Assembly: GCF_013782625.1 (NCBI RefSeq)
Contig: NZ_CP056199.1
Coordinates: 2,188,588 to 2,252,587 of the forward strand
DNA from: Enterobacter sp. RHBSTW-00994
GTDB lineage: Bacteria > Pseudomonadota > Gammaproteobacteria > Enterobacterales > Enterobacteriaceae
DNA: 64,000 nt
Direction: 5' to 3'
Part shown: positions 28,528-37,630 of the stretch, piece after piece
Position numbering within the stretch: position 1 is the stretch's first letter
How the letters are laid out: each line of letters begins with the position of its first letter
Notes under the pieces: model-generated
What the model saw: the letters and a program-made list of their open reading frames with translations, nothing else
Told to the model about the DNA's origin: nothing
Databases searched by the model: none
Position numbers and translations under genes: made by a program

Positions 28528-30219
28528 ATGGACAACACAACATCGATGCAGGCGCAGCAAAAGCTGAGCTTCTTGCATCATATCAGGCTGGTTCCGCTGT
28601 TTTCCTCCATTCTCGGTGGCATTATTCTTCTGTTTGCCTTGAGCTCCGCCCTTGCGGGATATTTCCTGTTAAAAGCGGATACCGATCAGCAGGATGTCAC
28701 GTCAGAAATTCAGGTCCGTATGGGGCTATCGAATAGCTCCAACCATCTGCGGACCGCCCGAATCAACATGATCCACGCAGGTGCGGCGAGCCGTATTGCC
28801 GAAATGGATGCGATGAAGCAAAACATCAGCGAGGCGGAAACGCGCATTAAGCAATCGCAAGAGAGCTTTAACGCCTATTTGCACCGTTCGGTACGGACTC
28901 CAGCAGATGAAGCCCTGGATACCGATCTGAAAGCCAAATACGAAGCCTACATTGCCGGCCTGCAGCCAATGCTCAAATACGCTAAAAACGGCATGTTTGA
29001 GGCCATCATTAACCATGAAAATGAAACGGCGCGTCCTCTGGATGATGCCTACAACGGCGTGCTGTTAAAAGCGATTAAGATCCGTACTGACCGCGCCAAC
29101 GAACTGACTGCCCTTGCACATACCCGTACACAGTTAGGATTGATGTTTATGGTGGGGGCATTCGCCCTGGCTCTGGTACTGACCGCCATGACATTCGTGG
29201 TGCTGCGCCGGACGGTTATCAACCCGTTACAACGCGCCGCGACTCGCATTGAGAACATCGCGAAGGGCGACCTGACGATGCCAGATGATGCAGCGGGGCG
29301 CAGTGAAATTGGTCGTCTGACGCGTGACCTGCAAACCATGCAGCACTCGCTGGTAGATACCGTAGGAACGGTGCGTCAGGGTGCAGAAGAGATTTATCGT
29401 GGGACGAGCGAGATCTCCGCGGGTAACACCGATCTCTCTTCCCGTACCGAGCAGCAGGCGGCAGCCATTGAGCAGACCGCTGCCAGTATGGAACAGTTGA
29501 CGGCAACGGTGAAACAGAACGCCGATAACGCTCACCATGCCAGCAAGCTGGCGGAAGATGCTTCCGGCAAAGCCAGCCGCGGTGGTCAGATGGTTTCGGG
29601 TGTGGTCAAAACGATGGGCAACATCTCCAGTAGTTCGAAGAAAATCTCTGAAATTACCGCGGTGATTAACAGCATCGCTTTCCAGACGAACATTCTGGCC
29701 CTGAACGCTGCGGTAGAAGCTGCGCGTGCGGGTGAACAAGGCCGTGGTTTTGCGGTGGTGGCCAGCGAGGTCCGAACGCTTGCCAGTCGTAGTGCAAACG
29801 CGGCAAAAGAGATCGAAAGCCTGATCAATGAATCCGTATCGTTGATTGACCAGGGATCTGGTGAAGTAGTGGCGGCGGGCAATACCATGAGTGAGATTGT
29901 TGATGCCGTAAGACGTGTCACCGATATCATGCTGGAAATTGCAGCAGCCTCTGATGAGCAGAGTCGCGGTATTGTGCAGGTAAGCCAGGCGATATCTGAA
30001 ATGGATAAAGTGACGCAGCAGAACGCCTCACTGGTCGAAGAGGCCTCGGCAGCAGCGGCGTCGCTGGAAGAACAAGGTGCACGTCTGACGGAAGCTGTAG
30101 GCGCATTCCGTTTAAACGGCGCGACGCAGAGCCGTGTGCCGCGTGCTCAGCCAACGGTAAAACCGACGGCGTTGCGCCCGGTATCGGCCAGCAGTGGCGA
30201 TAACTGGGAAACCTTCTGA
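28528..30219 (+). CDS. trg: Trg, methyl-accepting chemotaxis protein for ribose/galactose
   Basis: A transmembrane chemoreceptor that senses periplasmic ribose- and galactose-binding proteins. Helix 1 lies near residues 20-45 (LVPLFSSILGGIILLFALSSALAGYFLL), the ligand domain to about 195, helix 2 near 205-225, then a HAMP domain and the signalling hairpin with its tip EITAVINSIAFQTNILALNAAVEAARAGEQGRGFAVVASEVR split over about 385-425. The ligand domain matches E. coli Trg closely. Unlike E. coli Trg as I recall it, the 563-residue protein ends in NWETF, the CheR/CheB docking pentapeptide of Tsr and Tar. The start MDNTTSMQAQQ at 28528 is preferred over an upstream in-frame ATG at 28489. Confidence 0.95.
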   Translation: MDNTTSMQAQQKLSFLHHIRLVPLFSSILGGIILLFALSSALAGYFLLKADTDQQDVTSEIQVRMGLSNSSNHLRTARINMIHAGAASRIAEMDAMKQNISEAETRIKQSQESFNAYLHRSVRTPADEALDTDLKAKYEAYIAGLQPMLKYAKNGMFEAIINHENETARPLDDAYNGVLLKAIKIRTDRANELTALAHTRTQLGLMFMVGAFALALVLTAMTFVVLRRTVINPLQRAATRIENIAKGDLTMPDDAAGRSEIGRLTRDLQTMQHSLVDTVGTVRQGAEEIYRGTSEISAGNTDLSSRTEQQAAAIEQTAASMEQLTATVKQNADNAHHASKLAEDASGKASRGGQMVSGVVKTMGNISSSSKKISEITAVINSIAFQTNILALNAAVEAARAGEQGRGFAVVASEVRTLASRSANAAKEIESLINESVSLIDQGSGEVVAAGNTMSEIVDAVRRVTDIMLEIAAASDEQSRGIVQVSQAISEMDKVTQQNASLVEEASAAAASLEEQGARLTEAVGAFRLNGATQSRVPRAQPTVKPTALRPVSASSGDNWETF

Positions 30220-30222
30220 TAA

Positions 30223-30239
30223 AAAAGGGGCCGCAAGGC
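30223..30239. terminator. Left half of the interrupted trg terminator
   Basis: GGGGCCGCAAGGC after an A tract is the left part of a terminator stem. Joining it to the CCCCTTG after the inserted element restores GGGGCCGCAAGGCCCC, a perfect 6-bp stem with a GCAA loop. After the insertion, the CTCCCC of the element end can partly replace the lost right arm. Confidence 0.7.
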
Positions 30240-30836
30240 CTGAAGGCTCCCCATAAATAAAGACAGGCATAGAAGGTTGTGATCTACTTAGTGTTCCACC
30301 AAAAAGTAAGGTCACTCCTCTATGCCTGCTTCACAAGTTTGCCATAAATTTTTCAGCCAGCCCCTGAACTCCATTCATCAGTACCGTAAAAACGCCCTGC
30401 TCGATATGACCGTGGCCCTGACACGTGGTGCTTCGCTTTCTCTTACCAGCATCGGCAGATACCTGCCAGGCCCCGCACGTGTTAAGCACAAGATTATCAG
30501 AGATGAAAAAAGCGAGCGCTATGGGCTGGGACTGCGGGCAAGTAAAAGTCGGGGAGAAAAAAGACTATCCGTGCTTTGCCTGGTTGCAGTTCTCTACAGC
30601 ATCATCCTATGGCTGACGGGATATTACCTTGAAAGTAAGGGAATAAATCGATGGTTCCAGGCGAACAGTGAGAAATCACGCAGGGTGCTGTCGTATCTGA
30701 CATTGAGTGAAAATGTCATCCGGCAGTCACCGGGGCTCCTGTCGGGGATGAACCCCGACAGGGTATATGCAGATATGGCAAGGGCCTATCGAAACATCAT
30801 CATGGTGTATTGATGATGTTTCTGGGGATCCCTCAG
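30240..30836 (+). mobile_element. Internally deleted IS4-family (IS10-like) element
   Basis: A 597-bp element with inverted ends CTGAAGGCTCCCCATAAA (left) and, read leftward, CTGAGGGATCCCCAGAAA (right): 15 of 18 bases match, and both resemble IS10 ends. A 10-bp direct repeat GCCGCAAGGC flanks it at 30230-30239 and 30837-30846; because the repeat is palindromic its length could be drawn as 8 to 12. The element encodes only the two ends of a transposase joined in frame. It sits in the terminator between trg and the PQQ dehydrogenase. A 10-bp perfect hairpin (AACATCATCA/TGATGATGTT) lies near its right end at 30793-30820. Confidence 0.85.
30322..30813 (+). pseudogene. IS10-like transposase remnant, core deleted in frame
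   Basis: A 163-residue open frame. Residues 1 to about 63 match the IS10-type transposase N terminus (SLTSIGRYLPGPARVKHKI resembles TLTELGRNLPTKARTKHNI). From about residue 65 the sequence jumps to the C-terminal end (RDEKSERYGLGLRASKS, WLTGYYLESKG, WFQANSEKSRRVLSYL). About 230 middle residues that would carry the catalytic DDE triad are missing, so it cannot be active on its own. The reading frame is kept across the junction. It could be a chance in-frame deletion or a retained DNA-binding fragment; I favour the first. Confidence 0.85.
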
Positions 30837-30864
30837 GCCGCAAGGCCCCTTGTTGTTTCTGTTG

Positions 30865-33249
30865 TTACTGTTTGTCCGGCAGCGCATACGCGATGATGTA
30901 ATCACCACGATCCGGCGACTGACGAGCACCGCCTGCGTTGATGATGATGTACTGTTTACCGGTTTTCGGTGAAACATAGGTCATCGGGCCGGACTGGCTA
31001 CCCACAGGCAGGCGGTCTTTCCAGATCTCTTTACCTGTTGCGGTATCAAATGCGCGCAGGTAGAAGTCCTGAGTACCGGCAAAGAACAGCAGACCGGACT
31101 GGGTTGACAGTGACGCACCCAGTGTTGGCATCCCGATTGGGATAGGCATATGCATGCGGATCCCCAGTGGGCCGGTATCCTCAACGGTTCCAACCGGAAC
31201 CTGCCAGACCAGTTTGCCGGTTTTCAGGTCAACGGCTGACATCGTACCAAACGGCGGTTTCTGACATGGAATGCCCAGCGGTGACAGGAAACGCTCACGC
31301 ATTGCGCCAAATGGCGTACCGTCCATCGGGACGATACCCATCTCGATACCGCTGGCATTTTTGGCGACGTTTGCGCGTGGAACCATGTAGTTTGCCAGCC
31401 CCAGACGCATATCATTCACAAACATCAGGCTGTTATTAGGGTCAACAGAGACGCTGCCCCAGTTCATGCCGCCAAGGGATCCAGGGAACTGCAGCGAACG
31501 GTCAAGACCCGGAGGCGTAAAGACACCCTGATGACGCATCTCTTTAAACTGAATACGGCACAGCAGCAGGTCAACCGGCGTTGCGCCCCACATGTCTGAT
31601 TCGGTCAGCGTCTGGTTGCCAATCATTGGCATGCCAACGGAGTAAGGCTGAGTAGGGGAATAACGTTCACCCTCGACGTTTCCGGCCGGAACCGGACGTT
31701 CTTCTACTTTCGCGACCGGTTTGCCCGTCTCACGGTTGAGCATGAAGATCATGCCCTGTTTACTGGTCTGCACCAGTACAGGCGTTGTACCGCCTTTACC
31801 GTCAGGCAGGTCGTACAGGAGTGGCTGTGAAGGCAGGTCAAAGTCCCACAGGTCGTGGTGGGTAGTCTGGAAATGCCAGCGTACCTGACCGGTCGTCGCA
31901 TCCACGGCCACTATCGATGAACTGTATTTATCATCCAGCGCGGTACGTTCACCGGCCCAGAAGTCTGGTGTGGCGTTACCGGTTGGCAGATAGATCAGGT
32001 TCAGTCTGGCGTCATACGACATGGCAGACCAGACGTTCGGCGTCCCGCGCGTATAGGTCTGGCCTTCCGGCGGCAGACCGGTCAGGTTCGGATTACCGGG
32101 GTCCCACGCCCATGCCAGTTTCCCGGTGTGAACGTCATAAGCGCGTACCACTCCCGGCGGCTCACCTGTGGAGAAGTTGTCTGCAACGCGTCCACCGACC
32201 ACCACCACGTTGCCCGCAACCAGCGGCGTTGAGGTTTGCTGATAATAACCTGGTTTGATTTCACCCATGCCGACGCTGAGATCGACAATACCGTGATCGC
32301 CAAAGTCTTCACAAACCTTGCCGGTGTCGGCATTGATGGCGATAAGACGGGCATCGGTGGTTGGCAGGAACAGGCGACGTGGACAGGCGGCAGGCTGCAC
32401 AGTGGGTTGTGACGTTGTCACGCTGCTGTGATCTTCAAAATATCCAAGACCACGGCAACGCTGCCAGTTAGGGGCGGTGGCTTTAGAATCGTAACGCCAT
32501 TTCTCTTTCCCGGAATCAACATCCAGCGCCAGCACTTTGCTGTATGGAGTACAGACATAGAGCGTGTCGCCAACCTGAAGCGGGGTGTTTTGATCTTCTG
32601 CGCCCGAACCGTTGCTCTGCGGAATATCTCCCGTATGGGCAACCCAGGCAACCTTCAGGTCGTTGATGTTCTGTTTGTTGATCTGATCAAGCGCGGCAAA
32701 GCGGTCACCGTGCGTGGTATTCCCCCAGTGCTCCCAGTTTTTTTGTTGCTCGCCAGGGGCGACAGGTTTAACCGGAACCGGCTCACTGGCGCTCACCAGA
32801 GTCTGGGGTTTAAACATCCAGCCCACGCTTACCAGCATCAGAACCGCAAGTACGGCCGCAAGGCCAAACGACGGGGCTTTGTTGACCGGTGCATTGCTGT
32901 TTGCTGCTCGCAGGAAAGGCCAGACGATGGTGCAGAGGAATGCCAGAACCGCGAAGGTGAAGAGGCGAGAGAAGAGTGGCCAGAAATCCCAGCCTGCATC
33001 GCCCACCGCCCAGAAAATCGAGGCGATAAAGGCGATGGCATACAGCACAATGCCGCTGATGCGGTTGGTGAGGATCAGGATGGCAGAAATCACCATCACC
33101 ACACCCATTATCATGAAGTACCAACTTCCGCCGACGGTGGCGAGCTTAAGGCCCAACCCGCCAACAGCCAGACCGATGATTGTCATCAGCCCGACAAGGA
33201 GCCACTGCAGGATACGAGGTATCCCGCGCGGTGCGCTGCCAAATGCCAT
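30865..33249 (-). CDS. Membrane-bound PQQ-dependent dehydrogenase, glucose/quinate/shikimate family
   Basis: A 794-residue quinoprotein that would oxidise a sugar or polyol in the periplasm and pass electrons to ubiquinone. Residues 10-145 form about five membrane helices; the rest is a PQQ beta-propeller with tryptophan-docking repeats (LALDVDSGKEKWRYD, AVDATTGQVRWHFQ, AVDLKTGKLVWQV) and the motif HHDLWDFDLP that holds the catalytic Asp in Gcd. It is related to E. coli Gcd but clearly diverged, especially in the membrane part, so glucose is not assured. ATG 33249 follows TAAGGAGACAGAA; an upstream in-frame start lacks support. No PQQ synthesis genes are in the window. It is inserted between trg and ydcI relative to E. 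coli. Confidence 0.85.
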   Translation of the reverse strand: MAFGSAPRGIPRILQWLLVGLMTIIGLAVGGLGLKLATVGGSWYFMIMGVVMVISAILILTNRISGIVLYAIAFIASIFWAVGDAGWDFWPLFSRLFTFAVLAFLCTIVWPFLRAANSNAPVNKAPSFGLAAVLAVLMLVSVGWMFKPQTLVSASEPVPVKPVAPGEQQKNWEHWGNTTHGDRFAALDQINKQNINDLKVAWVAHTGDIPQSNGSGAEDQNTPLQVGDTLYVCTPYSKVLALDVDSGKEKWRYDSKATAPNWQRCRGLGYFEDHSSVTTSQPTVQPAACPRRLFLPTTDARLIAINADTGKVCEDFGDHGIVDLSVGMGEIKPGYYQQTSTPLVAGNVVVVGGRVADNFSTGEPPGVVRAYDVHTGKLAWAWDPGNPNLTGLPPEGQTYTRGTPNVWSAMSYDARLNLIYLPTGNATPDFWAGERTALDDKYSSSIVAVDATTGQVRWHFQTTHHDLWDFDLPSQPLLYDLPDGKGGTTPVLVQTSKQGMIFMLNRETGKPVAKVEERPVPAGNVEGERYSPTQPYSVGMPMIGNQTLTESDMWGATPVDLLLCRIQFKEMRHQGVFTPPGLDRSLQFPGSLGGMNWGSVSVDPNNSLMFVNDMRLGLANYMVPRANVAKNASGIEMGIVPMDGTPFGAMRERFLSPLGIPCQKPPFGTMSAVDLKTGKLVWQVPVGTVEDTGPLGIRMHMPIPIGMPTLGASLSTQSGLLFFAGTQDFYLRAFDTATGKEIWKDRLPVGSQSGPMTYVSPKTGKQYIIINAGGARQSPDRGDYIIAYALPDKQ

Positions 33250-33493
33250 TTCTGTCTCCTTAAATACTCCCGTCTTTTCAGGTCTGTGCTGTGCGGCATC
33301 TGTACCAAATGGGTAATAAAAGACGAGGATATGATAGTTTCTTACGGTTATTACCGTGTTAATTGCGCTTTGAACCACTATCCAAATATTCAAATGAACC
33401 ATTTGGTGAATTCGTGGCTATGATAAAACTGTTAAAATGTTTTACGCAATTGTTAATAAATGATTTCGCATTATTTGATCAGAAGAGGTAAAA

Positions 33494-33513
33494 AACCCGT
33501 CTTCAGACGGGTT
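33494..33513 (-). terminator. Terminator of ydcI
   Basis: AACCCGTCT pairs perfectly with AGACGGGTT over a two-base loop. On the leftward strand it continues as TTTTTACC, giving a run of T after the stem. It lies 24 bp past the ydcI stop. The rest of the spacer 33250-33493 is AT-rich and holds the promoter region of the PQQ dehydrogenase; no gene is seen. Confidence 0.8.
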
Positions 33514-33537
33514 CTGTCCGTGCGAATGAAGGGCGTG

Positions 33538-34461
33538 TCAGGCAGGCATGGATTTCCGTATCGCACTGAGCAGCGCTTGCGCGCCTGGCGATAATGGCGT
33601 GTCGACGCGGGTTAAAATACCGATGGGTTCACCCGCGCCAGGGATGGTGACCGGCAGGGCAACGAGTGTTCCGTGGCGCAGGTCGTCTTTAACCGCACCT
33701 GAGGGGACAAACCAGACGTAGTCAAAGTCCACTGTCAGTTGACGCGACAGTGATGCCGACAGGGTTTCAATGCAGCCACCTGGCAGCGTGCAGCCCTGAA
33801 GTTGTAGCAGGGCTTCGGCATTTTGCCGCGGCACTGTACCTTTTGGGGAAACCACAACGGGCCACTCCATGACCCGACTCAGGGTAACGGTATCCTGTAA
33901 CAGGGGATGATTGGTGCGTACCACCAGCTTCAGTGATTCCAGGAAAAGGAGTTCATAGTTGAGGCCTGTCATCAACTCCGGGTCGGACATCCGACCAATC
34001 CCCAAATCAAGCTCACCTGATTTCAGCCCCGCGAGCAACATGGTGTTATTCATGGTCGCGACCTGGATCGTGGTGTGTTTTTGCTGTTTATGAAATTGAC
34101 CAATGACGGCGGGAAGGATACCCATTGCGGCCGTCGGTAAGGCTCCCACACGAACAATCTCGTTGCTGTGTTCGTCTTTACGGTTCAGTGCCTGGCCTGC
34201 GGTATTGAGTGCATCCAGGACTTTTACCGCGTGGGTCAGGAACTGTTCGCCCACCAGCGTGAGTTGTGCGCCCAAACGTCCACGATCGAACAGGCGGGTT
34301 CCGGTAAGTTGTTCCAGCTCGTTCAGCGTTTTTGAGAGTGCAGGCTGACTCAGGTTAAGGGTTTCAGCCGCTCGCCCCAGCGTTCCCTGTTGAGCGACGG
34401 CTACAAATGTATGCAAATGGCGCAAGCGTATGCGCTGACTGAACAAACCATTTTTTTCCAT
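33538..34461 (-). CDS. ydcI: YdcI, LysR-family transcriptional regulator
   Basis: A 307-residue LysR regulator nearly identical to E. coli YdcI through the N-terminal helix-turn-helix (RLRHLHTFVAVAQQGTLGRAAETLNLSQPALSKTLNELEQLTG). The effector domain includes VRVGALPTAAMGILPAVIGQF and PELMTGLNYELLFLESLKLVVR. In Salmonella and E. coli it has been linked to acid stress and stationary-phase control; its ligand is unknown. It is divergent from ydcJ across a 274-bp spacer in which I see no gene. It carries its own terminator. Confidence 0.95.
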   Translation of the reverse strand: MEKNGLFSQRIRLRHLHTFVAVAQQGTLGRAAETLNLSQPALSKTLNELEQLTGTRLFDRGRLGAQLTLVGEQFLTHAVKVLDALNTAGQALNRKDEHSNEIVRVGALPTAAMGILPAVIGQFHKQQKHTTIQVATMNNTMLLAGLKSGELDLGIGRMSDPELMTGLNYELLFLESLKLVVRTNHPLLQDTVTLSRVMEWPVVVSPKGTVPRQNAEALLQLQGCTLPGGCIETLSASLSRQLTVDFDYVWFVPSGAVKDDLRHGTLVALPVTIPGAGEPIGILTRVDTPLSPGAQALLSAIRKSMPA

Positions 34462-34735
34462 AGGCGATGTTAAAAACAGAGCGGTGCGGGTGACAAGTTA
34501 AGTTGTTTAATTTTGATAACCTGATAGCAAAATATTTTTAACATTTGATCTGTTTGAGTTACAAGATTTTTTTCAACGGCAGGGATTTTTCTCTCTTCGG
34601 GCAATATCCTGCGCTTTTCCTGTAAAGCACAGGCTTTAACCACTCGCCTGTCCAGATCACAAATCGTAAATTCTTCCCGCCGACCAGAACGGCCTTTTCT
34701 ACACTCCAGGTAATATTCACTGGAGGCATGACATC

Positions 34736-36079
34736 ATGGCGAACACCATCACGGCTGATGATATTCGGGAACACTTTTCGCAGGCAATGTCGACGATGTA
34801 CCAGCAGGAAGTTCCGCAGTACGGCACATTGCTGGAGCTGGTTGCGGACGTAAACCTGGCGGTTCTTGAACATAATCCGCTGTTACATGAACAGTTGGCG
34901 AACGCAGATGAACTGGCTCGCCTGAATGTCGAACGTCATGGCGCAATCCGTGTAGGAACTGCACAGGAGTTGTCCACGCTGCGACGGATGTTCGCCATTA
35001 TGGGGATGTACCCGGTCAGCTATTATGACCTGTCCCAGGCGGGCGTGCCGGTTCACTCGACAGCGTTTCGTCCCATAGAGGATGGGGCGCTTTGTCGTAA
35101 CCCGTTTCGCATTTTTACCTCGTTGTTGCGCCTGGAATTGATCGACAACGTGGTCCTGCGTAAACGGGCGGCAGAGATCTTATCCCGCCGAAATATCTTT
35201 ACACCGCGCTGTCTGGCGTTAATCGACCTGTTCGAGTCAGAAGGACACTTTACTGACGCGCAGGCGCGTGAATTTGTCCAGGAAGCGCTTGAAACCTTCC
35301 GTTGGCATCGCCATGCCACGGTCGATCAGGAAACTTACCTCGCATTGCATAATGAACACCGGTTGATTGCCGATGTGGTGTGCTTCCCCGGCTGTCATAT
35401 CAACCATCTCACGCCGCGCACGCTGGATATTGACCGGGCACAGGAGCTCATGCCTAAGTACGGTATCGAGCCGAAAATTCTGATTGAAGGGCCGCCGCGC
35501 CGTGATGTGCCGATCCTGCTTCGTCAGACCAGTTTTAAAGCTCTGGAAGAGCCAGTGCTGTTTTCGGGGGAACATTTGGGTACACACACGGCACGATTTG
35601 GTGAAATTGAGCAGCGTGGAGTGGCGTTGACGCCGAAAGGACGTGAACTGTACGACCGTTTGTTGGGACAAGCTGGAACGGGCAAAGACAACATGACGCA
35701 CCAGTTGCACCTGCATGAAGTGTTTAGCACCTTCCCGGACAGTGAAATGTTCCTGCGTCGTCAGGGACTGGCCTATTTCCGCTATCGTCTGACGCCGGCA
35801 GGCGAAGCTCACCGCAAGGCATTTCGTCCCGGTGACGATCCACAACCGCTGATCGAGCGCGGATGGGTTGTGGCTCAGCCCATCACCTATGAAGATTTTC
35901 TGCCTGTCAGTGCGGCGGGGATTTTCCAGTCAAACCTGGGGAACGAAACGCAGTCGCGCAGCCACGGTAATGCCAGCCGGGAGGCGTTTGAAACGGCGCT
36001 GGGATGCCCGGTGTATGACGAGTTTGCGCTGTATGAAGAGGCGGAAGCGCGCAGTAAACAGCGTTGCGGTTTGCTCTGA
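34736..36079 (+). CDS. ydcJ: YdcJ, DUF1338 protein (2-oxoadipate dioxygenase/decarboxylase fold)
   Basis: A 447-residue DUF1338 protein with the same length as E. coli YdcJ. The family includes HglS, an iron-dependent enzyme converting 2-oxoadipate to 2-hydroxyglutarate in lysine breakdown. A histidine in VERHGAIRVGT (residue 68) and the cluster CFPGCHINHLTPRTLDID are candidates for metal or substrate contacts, by analogy to that family. Start ATG 34736; GGAGG lies about 13 bases upstream. The divergent ydcI is its natural candidate regulator. Substrate in enterics is not established. Confidence 0.93.
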   Translation: MANTITADDIREHFSQAMSTMYQQEVPQYGTLLELVADVNLAVLEHNPLLHEQLANADELARLNVERHGAIRVGTAQELSTLRRMFAIMGMYPVSYYDLSQAGVPVHSTAFRPIEDGALCRNPFRIFTSLLRLELIDNVVLRKRAAEILSRRNIFTPRCLALIDLFESEGHFTDAQAREFVQEALETFRWHRHATVDQETYLALHNEHRLIADVVCFPGCHINHLTPRTLDIDRAQELMPKYGIEPKILIEGPPRRDVPILLRQTSFKALEEPVLFSGEHLGTHTARFGEIEQRGVALTPKGRELYDRLLGQAGTGKDNMTHQLHLHEVFSTFPDSEMFLRRQGLAYFRYRLTPAGEAHRKAFRPGDDPQPLIERGWVVAQPITYEDFLPVSAAGIFQSNLGNETQSRSHGNASREAFETALGCPVYDEFALYEEAEARSKQRCGLL

Positions 36080-36121
36080 AATCGTTACTCTGCACGGGTG
36101 TGATGGAAAAAGAAGGTTGTT

Positions 36122-37630
36122 ATGCAAAATCCCTCCGCCCCTGTGGTTGCAACGCGCCAGGGCGCACTGATTGGTTTTACTGATAAGGATGTTCATGTGT
36201 GGTGCGGTATCCCTTATGCTGCACCGCCTGTCGGATCATTACGCTGGCGTGCTCCGCAGCCACCCGTTTCGTGGGAGGGTCTGCGTCAGGCGACGACGTT
36301 TTCGGCGTCAAGCTGGCAAAACAGCGAGTATTGCCAGGCGCTGGGAGGCGGCGATCCGGGGCAATTTTCCGAAGACTGCCTCTATCTTAACGTCTGGTCG
36401 CCGGCCACGCGTTCAACCCCGCTTCCGGTGATGGTCTGGCTGCATGGTGGTGGGTTCACCATCGGTGCAGGCGGGCTTCCCCCTTATAGCGGCCGGGCGC
36501 TGGCGCAGCGTGACGTCGTCGTTGTGACGATCAATTATCGGTTGGGTCATCTTGGCTTTTTTGCCCATCCGGCGCTTGAAGGGGAAGAAGAGCGTGTGGT
36601 GCATAATTTTGCACTGCTCGACCAACTCGCGGCGCTGAACTGGGTGCGCGACAATATCGCGGTATTTGGCGGTGACCCGCACAATATCACGCTGTTTGGC
36701 GAGTCGGCGGGGGCACGCAGCGTCTTGTCGTTGCTGGCATCGCCTCTGGCTGAAGGACTGTTCCATAAAGCGATTGTGCAAAGCGGTTATACCTTGCCGG
36801 ATACCCCGCGCGAGCAGGCACTGGAGAAAGGCGTTGCACTGGCGGCGCATTTGGGTCTTGAAAATGCGACAGCAGATCAGCTACGGGCGCTTCCGCCAGA
36901 GGTTTTCTGGCCTCTGATTGCGCCGCACAATATCACCCCGACGCCGATTGCGGGCGACTGTGTATTGCCTGAGCCGATGCTCGATGTTTTCTTTGCCGCC
37001 CGTCAGCATCCCGTCCCGGTCATGATTGGCTCGAACAGCGATGAAGCCAGCGTTATGGCAGTATTTGGGATTGATCTGGCAGGACAAATTCAAAAATTAC
37101 GCTGTGAACGCCGTTTTGGCCTGGGGCTGATTAAGCTACTGTATCCCGGTGTAAAAGGTGATGAAGAGCTTGGGCGGCAGGTTTGCCGGGATATGGCGTT
37201 TACCACGCTGGGCTATGTGGTCATGCAGGCTCAGCAACGTATAGGTGCGCCGTGCTGGCGTTACTGGTTTGATTATGTTGCTGAAGCCGAACATGCCACC
37301 TACATCAATGGTGCGTGGCACGGCAACGAAGTGCCTTATGTGTTTGATTCGCTGGGGAGCGTCGAACCGTCCCGGCAGTATGTTACTGCGCGTGATCTGC
37401 AGTTTTCTGCACAGGTTGCTGACTACTGGGTTAGCTTTGCCCGCCATGCCAGCCACATCCACGACGTCCTCCACGGGCCGACAAACTGGCCAGCCTGTCG
37501 TAAAAGGCGGGACGTGTTATTGCGTATAGGTGTGAATAAACATGCAGGATTCAGGCTTGAAAACCGCTTTATGCGCGCAAGAATGAGCCTCTTCAAGCGC
37601 GTCATGAAGCACCACGTTAGCCTCGACTGA
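36122..37630 (+). CDS. Type B carboxylesterase
   Basis: A 502-residue alpha/beta-hydrolase of the carboxylesterase/cholinesterase family. The oxyanion hole HGGGF is at residues 108-112, the nucleophile Ser195 lies in FGESAGARS, and the acid and His are likely in SNSDEAS and GAWHGNEVPYVF. The EDCLYLN signature is at 85-91. There is no signal peptide, so it should be cytoplasmic. It starts 42 bp after ydcJ and could share its message. Its 3' end overlaps the converging LysR gene by 14 bp. Substrate unknown; the gene is absent from this place in E. coli. Confidence 0.88.
   Translation: MQNPSAPVVATRQGALIGFTDKDVHVWCGIPYAAPPVGSLRWRAPQPPVSWEGLRQATTFSASSWQNSEYCQALGGGDPGQFSEDCLYLNVWSPATRSTPLPVMVWLHGGGFTIGAGGLPPYSGRALAQRDVVVVTINYRLGHLGFFAHPALEGEEERVVHNFALLDQLAALNWVRDNIAVFGGDPHNITLFGESAGARSVLSLLASPLAEGLFHKAIVQSGYTLPDTPREQALEKGVALAAHLGLENATADQLRALPPEVFWPLIAPHNITPTPIAGDCVLPEPMLDVFFAARQHPVPVMIGSNSDEASVMAVFGIDLAGQIQKLRCERRFGLGLIKLLYPGVKGDEELGRQVCRDMAFTTLGYVVMQAQQRIGAPCWRYWFDYVAEAEHATYINGAWHGNEVPYVFDSLGSVEPSRQYVTARDLQFSAQVADYWVSFARHASHIHDVLHGPTNWPACRKRRDVLLRIGVNKHAGFRLENRFMRARMSLFKRVMKHHVSLD

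Noticed and set aside
32428-33423. 331-codon rightward open frame opposite the PQQ dehydrogenase
   Set aside because: The leftward gene has a clear family match and ribosome site; the opposite product shows no domain.
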